Source: FLUQ01 sp031551515 | Lineage (GTDB): Bacteria > Desulfobacterota > Desulfovibrionia > Desulfovibrionales > Desulfovibrionaceae | Direction of reading: 5' to 3' | Length of the DNA: 18,706 nucleotides | Assembly (NCBI GenBank): GCA_031551515.1 | Contig: JAVBNL010000072.1 | Span: forward strand, 1 to 18,706 | In this document: positions 7,437 to 14,627 of the stretch, piece after piece | Numbering within the stretch: position 1 is the first letter of the stretch | Layout: every line of letters begins with the position of its first letter | Position numbers and translations under genes: made by a program | The notes under the pieces: model-generated | What the model saw: only the letters and a program-made list of their open reading frames with translations | Database searches by the model: none | What the model was told of the DNA's origin: nothing

Positions 7437-7468
7437 GCCCCGCCGGCGGACGGTTCCGCCGGCGGGGC
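7437..7468 (-). promoter_or_regulatory. strong intercistronic hairpin between lyase and activase genes
   Basis: A perfect 14-bp GC-rich stem (GCCCCGCCGGCGGA with its complement) closes on a four-base loop (7451-7454). It starts 18 bases after the lyase stop and ends 31 bases before the activase start. On the minus strand no U-run follows, so it probably protects the lyase mRNA 3' end and limits read-through, giving much lyase and little activase. It could also reduce translation of the activase. Confidence 0.65.
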
Positions 7469-7486
7469 CTGATCGTCAAAAACCCG

Positions 7487-9976
7487 TTATAGCGTCGCGT
7501 GTTCGGTCCGTTCGATGATATCGTTCTGCAGATCGCGCGACAGATCGCAGAAATAGGCGCTGTATCCCGCTATGCGAACCAGCAGGTTTTTGTAATTGTC
7601 CGGATCTTGCTGCGCCGCCAGCAGCGTCTGGCGGTTTATGATGTTAAACTGCAGATGCCAGAGCTTGAGGTCACACCAACTGCGGATAAGACTGACGATC
7701 TTGTCCGTGCCTTCCTCTCCTGCAACGCATTTGGGAGAAAGCTTTATGTTCAGCAGGCGTGAGGCGCGGTTGCGCATCCCGTAGTTCTTGCTGCGGTAGT
7801 TGGAGAGCAGCACCGAAGTGGGGCCGTTTTTGTCGGCGCCATGCGAGGCGGAAGTGCCGTCGGACAGCGCTGTCCAGGCCAGACGCCCGTTGGGGGTGGC
7901 GGACACGACCTTGCCGAAAGGCACGTGCGAGGTGATGGGCACGTAGCGCAAATCGCAGTGAATGCCGCGTTCTTCGGAATATTTCCGGGCGTATTCCTGG
8001 GTGATGCGGTCAATGTCCTTGGCGATTGTGTCGGCATACGGGTCGTTGTTGCCGTAACAGGGCGCGGACCGCAGCCTGGCGCGCACGGTTTCCTTGTCGT
8101 CAAAGTTGACCGCGAGAGCGTCCAGCAGTTCACGCATGGACAGCTGTTTGTCTTCGAATACCACCTTTTTCACGGCGGCGAGCGAGTCCACCACCGTGCC
8201 GTACCCCAGGAATTCGAAGTACGAAAAGTCAATCCCGCCTTCAATTTTTGAAGACTGCAGATCCTTGCCTTCTTTCATGCACAGATCGTGCAGCGCAGAG
8301 GCAAAGGGCGTCGCAAAATGCTGCGGGCGCAACGAATCAACAACGTATTGCTGATAAAATGCCTTTTGCAGCAAATTCAGATGCTGTTTTTTGTATGCTT
8401 CGTAAAATTCTTCCCAGGAGGAAAAAGCGCAGGGATCGCCTGTCGTCAGCCCGATACTCTCGTCGCCGTACTTGCGCATCCGGCCGTTATATATCGTCAT
8501 TTCAAGGGCAGTGGCAAAATTGATATAAACGCAGCCTGAGGTGTACGTGTCGAGATTGGGCATGCGGGCTTCCGTGCAGCCGGAAACAGCATAGTCAAGC
8601 GCCTGGTCCAGGGGCGCGCCCTTCATCGTGTACAGAGGAACGATCTCTTCGTCGTTGATCAGCTTGGGAAAGCCGGAGCCGTCTTTGATCGTCAGGGCCA
8701 CTTCCCGCAGATAGCGTTCGGGCGAGCGGGAGTGAACGCGAGCCGCAAGGTCGGGGTAGTTAAGGGGAAATTCCCGCTTTGAACGCAGGAAAAGGTAGGT
8801 CAGCTCGTTGGTGGCGTCTTCGCCGCCGCGGGTCTGGCCGCCGATGGTTACGGCTTCCCAGTGGGCGTAGCCTTCGTTGAATTCGTTGCCGGTGGGGTTG
8901 ATGTACAGATCGATGAACTGGGCCATCTCCACCCACATGCATTCGAGCAGTTCCGCAGCCTCAGCCTCGGTGATCCTGCCCGCCTCAATATCCTGTTTAT
9001 AGTAGGGGTAAAAGTATTGATCCATGCGGCCGTTAGAGATGATCGCGGCCGCTTTTTGTTCCAGCCGCGAAAACATTTGCACGAACCACTGGCTTTGCAC
9101 GGCTTCGCGAAAGTCGCGGGCCGGGTGCGCGGGCACGCGTTCGCAAATCTCCGCCATGCGCAGCAATTCTTTTTTGCGTACCGGCGATTGTTCTTCGGCC
9201 GCAAGCTTGCGGGCCAGGTCCGCGTGCCGGCGTGCCCAGATCATAATGGCATCGCAAACGATAATTATGCCTTCAAAGAAGGGTCTTTTGTCCCAGTTTT
9301 GTACGGGGCTTTCGGGGTCAAGTGCCGCAAGCCGTTCGCGGGCGTCGCGCTGGATGTCCAGAAAACCCCGGGTGAGGACCTTTTCATAATCATGCACCCA
9401 CTGCAACGCGGAACGATAGGATGAGGTCTCGCTGACCACGAACTTCGAGCGCAATCCCTGGTCGTCGTCATAGGTCACGCCGCGCAGGTCGGCGGGCATG
9501 GCCTTGTTCAAGTGCTCGTGATAGGTTTTGCCTTCCCAGTACGGCGCTATTTCTTTGAGAATGACCTGGATATCTTCTTCGGTAATCCGGAACGGGCTTT
9601 TGGCGCGATTGGGCAGGTCTTTCATGACCACGGCGTAAAAATCGCCGTCAATCTCTGGATAGAGAATGCCGTAACGGCCCAGCTTGCCCGCGCGGCCCGC
9701 GACGAGCTGGCCCGGGGTGATGTGCACGGTGACGTTTTCCGCGATATGCTTCAGCGCTTTTGCCCAGCGCAAGCTTAGCAGCTGGCCTTCAGTTTGTTTC
9801 ATGGATTCGGTGAAATATCGGGCGCGTTCTATGTCGATGTGCGGGGTTTGAAACAGAAAAGTGTCCAAAATGGAATAAATGCGTTCGCGGCCGGCACGGG
9901 TAGAGGCTTTTTTCCCGATGCGCTCTTCCTGGGGCGAAAAACAAGAGTTGCCGGGGACACAGGTAATGGAGCTCAT
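7487..9976 (-). CDS. glycyl radical enzyme, IslA/HpsG-type sulfite-lyase (C-S lyase)
   Basis: An 829-residue glycyl radical enzyme. The thiyl-radical site is SGCTEA (Cys467) with Glu469 two residues on, the GCxE pattern of C-X eliminases. The radical-bearing glycine is Gly804 in VRIAGYSAY near the C-terminus. Arg188, Gln192, Trp373 and Arg677 fall exactly one residue before the IslA residues I recall as sulfonate or pocket residues (Arg189, Gln193, Trp374, Arg678). Cys467, Glu469 and Gly804 match IslA Cys468, Glu470 and Gly805 with the same offset. Ile681 stands where I recall Phe682. I conclude a cytoplasmic enzyme releasing sulfite from isethionate, DHPS or a related hydroxysulfonate. Next to TRAP genes this fits sulfonate respiration. 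ATG 9976 has AGGAGG seven bases before it. First gene of the cluster, behind a sigma-54 promoter. CutC, diol dehydratase and PFL are less likely. Family is nearly certain, the substrate is not. Confidence 0.93.
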   Translation of the reverse strand: MSSITCVPGNSCFSPQEERIGKKASTRAGRERIYSILDTFLFQTPHIDIERARYFTESMKQTEGQLLSLRWAKALKHIAENVTVHITPGQLVAGRAGKLGRYGILYPEIDGDFYAVVMKDLPNRAKSPFRITEEDIQVILKEIAPYWEGKTYHEHLNKAMPADLRGVTYDDDQGLRSKFVVSETSSYRSALQWVHDYEKVLTRGFLDIQRDARERLAALDPESPVQNWDKRPFFEGIIIVCDAIMIWARRHADLARKLAAEEQSPVRKKELLRMAEICERVPAHPARDFREAVQSQWFVQMFSRLEQKAAAIISNGRMDQYFYPYYKQDIEAGRITEAEAAELLECMWVEMAQFIDLYINPTGNEFNEGYAHWEAVTIGGQTRGGEDATNELTYLFLRSKREFPLNYPDLAARVHSRSPERYLREVALTIKDGSGFPKLINDEEIVPLYTMKGAPLDQALDYAVSGCTEARMPNLDTYTSGCVYINFATALEMTIYNGRMRKYGDESIGLTTGDPCAFSSWEEFYEAYKKQHLNLLQKAFYQQYVVDSLRPQHFATPFASALHDLCMKEGKDLQSSKIEGGIDFSYFEFLGYGTVVDSLAAVKKVVFEDKQLSMRELLDALAVNFDDKETVRARLRSAPCYGNNDPYADTIAKDIDRITQEYARKYSEERGIHCDLRYVPITSHVPFGKVVSATPNGRLAWTALSDGTSASHGADKNGPTSVLLSNYRSKNYGMRNRASRLLNIKLSPKCVAGEEGTDKIVSLIRSWCDLKLWHLQFNIINRQTLLAAQQDPDNYKNLLVRIAGYSAYFCDLSRDLQNDIIERTEHATL

Positions 9977-10028
9977 GATATTCCTCCTGCTTTAGGGCAA
10001 GGTATGTATTTTATCTAATTTTTCTTTA

Positions 10029-10044
10029 AGCATTATCTGTGCCG
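10029..10044 (-). promoter_or_regulatory. sigma-54 (-24/-12) promoter of the GRE operon
   Basis: The minus strand reads CGGCAC AGATA ATGCT: the invariant GG (10043-10042) and GC (10031-10030) are exactly ten bases apart, and CGGCAC differs from the TGGCAC consensus only in its first base. The predicted transcript start is near 10018, giving a leader of about 41 bases with AGGAGG before the lyase start. A sigma-54 activator gene in the same cluster supports the call. Confidence 0.72.
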
Positions 10045-10104
10045 TAGATATAACTGGCTGTTTTTTTTATGACATGCTGGTGTATTCGAACAAAAAAGAA
10101 CCGA

Positions 10105-10139
10105 TTTGTTGCAAGATAAGTGTGCAGAAATGCAACAAA
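10105..10139. promoter_or_regulatory. upstream activator site 1 (9-bp dyad TTTGTTGCA/TGCAACAAA)
   Basis: Perfect 9-bp inverted repeat: TTTGTTGCA (10105-10113) and TGCAACAAA (10131-10139), with a 17-base spacer. The spacer contains another half site, making GTGCA-N4-TGCAA at 10122-10135. It is centred about 104 bases upstream of the predicted start, the usual distance for an enhancer-binding protein. The activator encoded at 1209-2612 is the obvious candidate binder (inference). Confidence 0.55.
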
Positions 10140-10179
10140 ACTATTATATTATTGTGTTTTTATTTGATAAAACTAAATA

Positions 10180-10193
10180 GTGCACTTTTGCAC
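10180..10193. promoter_or_regulatory. upstream activator site 2 (GTGCA-N4-TGCAC)
   Basis: GTGCA, four bases, TGCAC is a perfect palindromic arrangement with the same TGCA-N4-TGCA spacing as the one inside site 1. It lies 58 bases further upstream, centre to centre. The shared spacing suggests a second binding site for the same dimeric regulator. Confidence 0.5.
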
Positions 10194-10257
10194 ATCTAAA
10201 AGCGACAGGCCCGGTTGGTTTGTTCGCCGCGCGCCGGATTCCGCGTGCGCTGCTTTA

Positions 10258-10286
10258 TTGACCCTGTACCGTACTTGCCGTATCTA
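10258..10286 (+). promoter_or_regulatory. probable sigma-70 promoter of glnS
   Basis: TTGACC (10258-10263), a 17-base spacer and TATCTA (10281-10286). The -35 box is 5/6 and the -10 box is poor (3/6). It would give a leader of about 75 bases before glnS. A near-exact repeat of the -35 surroundings, ATTGACCTTG, follows at 10286-10295. Confidence 0.4.
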
Positions 10287-10367
10287 TTGACCTTGCCAAA
10301 CCGGGCATCGCCATAGCGCGGTTTCCCGGCCAGAGGCTTTCGGCATAACCATCTACCCGGATCATCT

Positions 10368-12095
10368 ATGACCCACGAATCTGTGCCAGATTTGGCCGAA
10401 TCCAAGGATTTTATCCGTGAACGTATCGATAAGGATATGGAGAGCGGCGCCTACGGCGGGCGCGTGCACACGCGTTTTCCGCCGGAACCCAACGGCTATT
10501 TGCACATCGGACACGCGAAATCCATCTGTTTGAATTTCGGCGTGGCCCGCGAATATGGCGGCAAGTGCAATCTGCGTTTCGACGACACCAACCCGGCCAA
10601 GGAAGAGACGGAATACGTCGATTCCATCAAGCGCGACGTGCGCTGGCTGGGGTTTGAGTGGGACGGGACGGAGCTGTATGCCTCCGACTATTTCGGCAAA
10701 CTGTATGACTATGCCGAGACCCTGATCAAAAAGGGCAAGGCCTACGTGGACGACCAGACGGCGGATGAAATCCGCGACAGCCGGGGCACGCTGACCGAGC
10801 CTGGGCGCGAGAGCCCGTACCGCAATCGTTCCGTGGATGAAAATCTGGACCTTTTCCGCCGCATGCGGGCCGGGGAATTTCCCGACGGTTCCCGCGTGCT
10901 GCGGGCCAAAGCGGATATGGCTTCGCCCAACTTCGTCATGCGCGACCCGGTGCTCTATCGCATCCGCCGGGCGCACCACCACAGAACCGGCAACGCCTGG
11001 TGCATCTACCCCATGTATGATTTCGCGCACTGCCTGTCGGACTCCATCGAGGGCATAACCCATTCCCTCTGCACGCTGGAGTTCGAGAATAACCGTGAGA
11101 TCTACAACTGGCTGCTCGAAGCGGTGGACGTGCCGCGCCCCCGGCCGCAGCAGACGGAATTCGCCCGGCTGAACATCACCCATATGGTGCTGTCCAAGCG
11201 CAAGCTGATTCAGCTGGTGCAGGGCGGGCATGTGCGCGGCTGGGACGACCCGCGCATGCCGACCTTGAGCGGCCTGCGCCGCAAGGGCTACCCGCCCGAG
11301 GCCCTGCGCGAGCTGTGCGCGCGCGTGGGCATGTCGCGCGCGGCGGGCACGGTTGCGGAATACAGCCTGCTGGAATTTTGCGTGCGCGAGGTTTTGAACA
11401 AGACCGCGCCCCGGCTCATGGCCGTTTTGGACCCCATCAAGGTGGTCATTGAAAATTACCCGGAAGGGCAGACCGAATGGTTCGACATGCCTTGCTTTCC
11501 TGAGGAAGGCGGCGGCGCGCCCGTGAACTGGAGCGGCCCCGTGACCCGCAAGGTGCCGTTCTCGCGCGAGCTGTACATCGAGCGGGACGACTTTAAGGAA
11601 GACGCGCCCAAGAAGTTCTTCCGCCTCTCGCCGGGCAGGGAAGTGCGCCTGCGCTACGCCTATTTCATCACCTGCACAGGGGTGGTGAAGAACGAAGCCG
11701 GTGAGATAGCCGAGATACGCTGCACCTATGACCCGGCCACAAAAGGCGGCGACGCCCCGGACGGCCGCAAGGTCAAGGGCACCTTGCACTGGGTTTCGTC
11801 GGGTGAGGCGGTGCCCGTGGAAACGCGTCTGTACGAGCACCTTTTTGCGGCGGGCGAGGTTGAAGCGCCGGAAGGCGGCAACTTTACCGACACCCTGAAC
11901 CCCGACTCCCTGCGCGTGGTCACGGCCCGCGTGGAACCGGCCCTGGCGGAGGCGAAGGCGGGGGACGTGGTGCAGTTCGAGCGGCTGGGCTATTTTCGGG
12001 CGGATGAAGACAGCACGCCCGGCAAACCGGTGTTCAACCGTACGGTCACGCTCAAAGACGCCTGGGCCAAGATCGAGCAAAAAACGGGCGGTTGA
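10368..12095 (+). CDS. glnS: glutaminyl-tRNA synthetase
   Basis: A 575-residue class Ib aminoacyl-tRNA synthetase that charges tRNA-Gln with glutamine in the cytosol. The N-terminal block RFPPEPNGYLHIGHAK contains the HIGH signature (46-49). The second ATP-binding signature appears as VLSKRKL (274-280), the bacterial VMSKR form. The catalytic Rossmann core is followed by the two-barrel anticodon-binding domain (roughly residue 345 to the end). Length is close to the usual bacterial value of about 555-575. ATG 10368 gives the standard N-terminus, although the ribosome binding site is weak. It is a housekeeping gene transcribed away from the GRE cluster. A DNA-gyrase-like or GatB/Gat-dependent pathway is not implied by anything seen here. 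It appears monocistronic, with a probable terminator at 12122-12148. Confidence 0.97.
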   Translation: MTHESVPDLAESKDFIRERIDKDMESGAYGGRVHTRFPPEPNGYLHIGHAKSICLNFGVAREYGGKCNLRFDDTNPAKEETEYVDSIKRDVRWLGFEWDGTELYASDYFGKLYDYAETLIKKGKAYVDDQTADEIRDSRGTLTEPGRESPYRNRSVDENLDLFRRMRAGEFPDGSRVLRAKADMASPNFVMRDPVLYRIRRAHHHRTGNAWCIYPMYDFAHCLSDSIEGITHSLCTLEFENNREIYNWLLEAVDVPRPRPQQTEFARLNITHMVLSKRKLIQLVQGGHVRGWDDPRMPTLSGLRRKGYPPEALRELCARVGMSRAAGTVAEYSLLEFCVREVLNKTAPRLMAVLDPIKVVIENYPEGQTEWFDMPCFPEEGGGAPVNWSGPVTRKVPFSRELYIERDDFKEDAPKKFFRLSPGREVRLRYAYFITCTGVVKNEAGEIAEIRCTYDPATKGGDAPDGRKVKGTLHWVSSGEAVPVETRLYEHLFAAGEVEAPEGGNFTDTLNPDSLRVVTARVEPALAEAKAGDVVQFERLGYFRADEDSTPGKPVFNRTVTLKDAWAKIEQKTGG

Positions 12096-12121
12096 ATGGG
12101 CGCCGGATAGAGAAAAATTGA

Positions 12122-12148
12122 AAAAGGGGTCTCTGGCTCCTTTTCTTT
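12122..12148 (+). terminator. probable Rho-independent terminator of glnS
   Basis: AAAAGGGG (12122-12129) pairs with CTCCTTTT (12137-12144), an 8-bp stem with one G-U pair and a 7-base loop. It is followed by CTTTTC, a short T-rich tract, starting 27 bases after the glnS stop. Confidence 0.5.
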
Positions 12149-12325
12149 TCCACTTGCCTTTTCGCACATTCAGGCGCATATTTCTCAAACTTCGCAAATA
12201 TGAAAATTTTCTCATAAAAGAGACGGTCTATACCTCATTTCTTGTATTTTTTTAATGAAAAATCAAATAAATTTAAAATATTACCTTTCCACATGCTTTG
12301 GAATGGTCTGTGCAAAAAGGACTCC
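12149..12325 (+). promoter_or_regulatory. AT-rich leader before the amidohydrolase/Dpp operon
   Basis: About 180 bases, markedly AT-rich (especially 12180-12290) between GC-rich genes. It must carry the promoter of the following operon, but I see no strong -35/-10 pair. A GG-N10-GC match (12300-12313) would place transcript +1 at the start codon and is rejected. The reading frame is open through this leader, but lacks a ribosome binding site until 12313-12320. Confidence 0.4.
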
Positions 12326-13534
12326 ATGCGGAATGTTGCACACTCTGAAGCTCCGTTGACGGAACACGATTTTTTGGCTCTTGCCCGTGCCGTGCAAGGC
12401 GAAATCGTGTCCTGGCGCCGCCGTTTCCATGAAAATCCGGAACCGGCTTTTCAGGAAAGGGAAACCTCGGCTTTTGCCGAAGCGCTTTTGCGCGGGGCAG
12501 GCTGGGCCGTGCGCCGTATCGGCGAAACCGGCCTTGCGGCGACGATGACGGGCGGCAAGCCGGGCAAGACCATCGGTTTGCGGGCAGACATGGATGCGCT
12601 GCCCGGCGACGAACGCACGGGCTTGCCCTATGCTTCCAAGCGGCCGGGATTTGTGCATTCATGCGGGCATGACGCGCACACCGCAATTTTGCTGGGGGTC
12701 GCCTCGATCTGGCCGCGCCTGGCCCCTTCTTTTCCCGGTACGGTGAAGCTGTTTTTTCAACCCGCCGAAGAGATTCTGGCCGGGGCCAAAACTTTTGTGG
12801 AAGCCGGTGAACTGGACGGTCTTGGCGGCGTGGCCGCGCTGCACGTGATGACGGACCTTGAAACAGGCACCGTGGGCACGCGGCGGGGCGTGGCGCTGGC
12901 CGCTTCCGACCGTTTTCTGATTACCATTTCGGGCCGCTCGGCCCACGGCGCGCAGCCGCATCGCGGCGTGGACGCCGTGGTGGTGGCGGCGCAAGTCATA
13001 ACGGCGTTGCAAAGCCTGGTTTCGCGTACCGTAGCGCCGTTGCAGTCGGCCGTCCTGACCATCGGCACGGTGCGCGGCGGGTCCGCCGCCAACGTCATCG
13101 CTTCTGAAATACAGATGGAAGGCACGCTGCGCAGCCTGTCGCAAGAATTGCGCGGCGAACTGCTTGAGCGCATGGAAAAGATCGTGCGCGGCACGGCGGA
13201 AAGCATGGGCGCATCGGGGAAACTGACCCTGTTCGAAGGCACCCCGGCGCTGGTTTGCGACGACGCCTGGGTGGCGCGTCTGGAAAAGGCCGCCAGGGGC
13301 GTGCTGGGGGAAGGATGCGTGCGTATCTTGCCGGAGCCTTCAATGGGCGGCGAAGATTTCGCCTACATGCTGCAAAAGGCGCCCGGCGTTTTCTGGCGCC
13401 TGGGCGCGCGCAAAGCCGGAGATGCGCCGACGCATTCGCACTCCGCGACATTTATGATCGACGAAGAGGCCCTGCCCTGCGGCGTGGCCGTGAGCTGCCG
13501 CCTGATAGCCGACTATCTGGCGGGCGGGGAATAA
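12326..13534 (+). CDS. M20-family metallo-amidohydrolase (N-acyl amino acid / hippurate hydrolase-like)
   Basis: A 402-residue cytoplasmic metal-dependent amidohydrolase of the M20D group (AbgB/hippuricase/ThrCys-type). The family residues are present: RADMDALP (86-93), the metal motif HSCGHDAHTA (111-120) with Cys113 and His115, Glu148-Glu149 in QPAEE, His173 in ALHV, the dimerisation-domain motif SAHGAQPH, and the C-terminal GGEDFAYM and HSHSATF. It should hydrolyse an amide bond in an N-acylated amino acid, small peptide or conjugate. ATG 12326 is chosen because AAAAAGG lies just before it. The longer frame from 12242 would add 28 residues translated from the AT-rich leader. First gene of an operon with a UroD-like protein and a peptide ABC importer, which suggests it processes the imported compound. 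Confidence 0.93.
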   Translation: MRNVAHSEAPLTEHDFLALARAVQGEIVSWRRRFHENPEPAFQERETSAFAEALLRGAGWAVRRIGETGLAATMTGGKPGKTIGLRADMDALPGDERTGLPYASKRPGFVHSCGHDAHTAILLGVASIWPRLAPSFPGTVKLFFQPAEEILAGAKTFVEAGELDGLGGVAALHVMTDLETGTVGTRRGVALAASDRFLITISGRSAHGAQPHRGVDAVVVAAQVITALQSLVSRTVAPLQSAVLTIGTVRGGSAANVIASEIQMEGTLRSLSQELRGELLERMEKIVRGTAESMGASGKLTLFEGTPALVCDDAWVARLEKAARGVLGEGCVRILPEPSMGGEDFAYMLQKAPGVFWRLGARKAGDAPTHSHSATFMIDEEALPCGVAVSCRLIADYLAGGE

Positions 13535-13587
13535 ATTTTGTTTGCAAGGCATAGCCCTCATTCACTCAACAGACCGGAGGAGATTAT

Positions 13588-14583
13588 ATGACGATGACCC
13601 ATAAGCAGCGCATAGAGAATGCTATCGCGCTCAAAGGCAGCGACCGTATTCCCTATGCGCTGTGGATGCACAACCCGAACAAAGACCGTCATCCCAAGCG
13701 CCTGGCGGAAATGTCGTTGGGCTTGCAGAAAAAATACGACATGGATTTCATCAAGTTTACGCCTTACGGCATGTACCAGACCATCGACCACGGGGCCGAC
13801 CTGGATATGTTCCCGGGTTTCCGCGACGCGCCGGTGCTGCACAAGTCGCTGATCAACGACGTGAAAGACTGGGACAAACTGCGCCCCATCCGCGGCGACC
13901 GGGGGGAATTCACCTACGTGCTTGAAGGCCAGCGCATGTGCCACGAAATGCTTGAAGAGCGCGTGCCGCTGCTGCAAACCGTGTTCGGCCCCCTGACCGT
14001 CGCCGCGAAGCTTTCTTCGCCGGCCATTGTGGCGAAGCACATCAAAGAAGATCCCTACCGCGTGCACCGCGCCCTTGAAATGTTCACCGAGACTTTGATG
14101 CAGTTCATGAAAGCGTCTGTCGACCTTGGCGCTGACGGCTTTTTTTATGCGACCCAGATGGCTTCGCGCGATCTTTTGACCCCGGCGGAACATGACGAGT
14201 TCTGCCGCAAGTATGACCTTGAAGTGCTCGGCCGCGTCAAGAACAGCACCTGGTTCAACATTCTGCATATGCACGGCACCAAAGTATACCTTGAAGACGT
14301 GCAGGATTACCCGGTTCAGGGCTTGAACTGGCACGACCGCGATGAAGGCCCCAGCATGGAAGATGTGCGCAAGTTCAGCAAAATGGCTCTTGTCGGCGGT
14401 CTGACCTGGGGCCAGAAATGGGTGAATTTGGATAAGACGGCTGTGGCGGCCGAAGTGAAAGACGCGGCGTCGCAGTGCGGCGGCAAGGGCGTGATAGTCG
14501 CCCCCGGCTGCGTGGTTGACCCTGAAACGCCTCATGAGACAATGGCTTTGGTTCAGAAAACTGTGGAAGGAACGGCCCGGTAA
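13588..14583 (+). CDS. uroporphyrinogen decarboxylase (URO-D) superfamily protein, possibly a methyltransferase
   Basis: A 331-residue protein with the URO-D/methylcobamide methyltransferase TIM-barrel pattern: FGPLTVAAKL (133-142), LGADGFFYATQMAS (180-193), HMHG (227-230), GLNW (245-248), LVGG and APGCVVDPETPHE (305-317). The N-terminus lacks the MRQAGRY arginines of true HemE, so a haem-pathway decarboxylase is unlikely. H227, H229 and C308 are spaced like the HxC...C zinc ligands of the MtaA/MtbA methyltransferases (with His in place of the first Cys), suggesting a thiol- or substrate-activating metal. No corrinoid protein is encoded nearby. GGAGGAG is placed correctly before ATG 13588 (MTMTHK; ATG 13594 is an alternative). 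It lies 53 bases after the amidohydrolase gene. The function is unknown; methyl or carboxyl removal from the imported compound is a guess. Confidence 0.85.
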   Translation: MTMTHKQRIENAIALKGSDRIPYALWMHNPNKDRHPKRLAEMSLGLQKKYDMDFIKFTPYGMYQTIDHGADLDMFPGFRDAPVLHKSLINDVKDWDKLRPIRGDRGEFTYVLEGQRMCHEMLEERVPLLQTVFGPLTVAAKLSSPAIVAKHIKEDPYRVHRALEMFTETLMQFMKASVDLGADGFFYATQMASRDLLTPAEHDEFCRKYDLEVLGRVKNSTWFNILHMHGTKVYLEDVQDYPVQGLNWHDRDEGPSMEDVRKFSKMALVGGLTWGQKWVNLDKTAVAAEVKDAASQCGGKGVIVAPGCVVDPETPHETMALVQKTVEGTAR

Positions 14584-14627
14584 CATTGTTTCCGAACCCA
14601 TAACAGCATTTTGAGAAGGAAATTCGT

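Larger units (their letters stand above)
9977..10367. promoter_or_regulatory. divergent control region between the GRE gene and glnS
   Basis: A 391-base gene-free region. Its left half (about 9990-10195) is strikingly AT-rich against the GC-rich genes. It holds the -24/-12 promoter for the GRE operon and five TGCA tetranucleotides in paired arrangements (10110-10192). The right half (about 10196-10367) is GC-rich, has the probable glnS sigma-70 promoter, and contains no credible gene. Shadow frames here are short and lack ribosome binding sites. Confidence 0.7.

Noticed and set aside
7487..9976. Choline TMA-lyase, diol dehydratase or pyruvate formate-lyase identity for the GRE
   Set aside because: The two adjacent cysteines of PFL are absent, no microcompartment or choline/propanediol genes are nearby, and the arginine/glutamine set matches a sulfonate pocket instead.
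10362..12215. 617-residue minus-strand open frame opposite glnS
   Set aside because: It covers almost exactly the glnS gene, has Arg/His/Ala-rich composition and no recognisable motif. It is an antisense shadow.
12300..12313. GG-N10-GC match upstream of the M20 amidohydrolase gene
   Set aside because: The implied transcript start (about 12325) would fall at the start codon and remove the Shine-Dalgarno, and the flanking consensus is poor (8 of 11).
13588..14583. True uroporphyrinogen decarboxylase (hemE)
   Set aside because: The N-terminal arginine-rich substrate signature of HemE is missing and the operon has transport and hydrolase genes, not haem genes.
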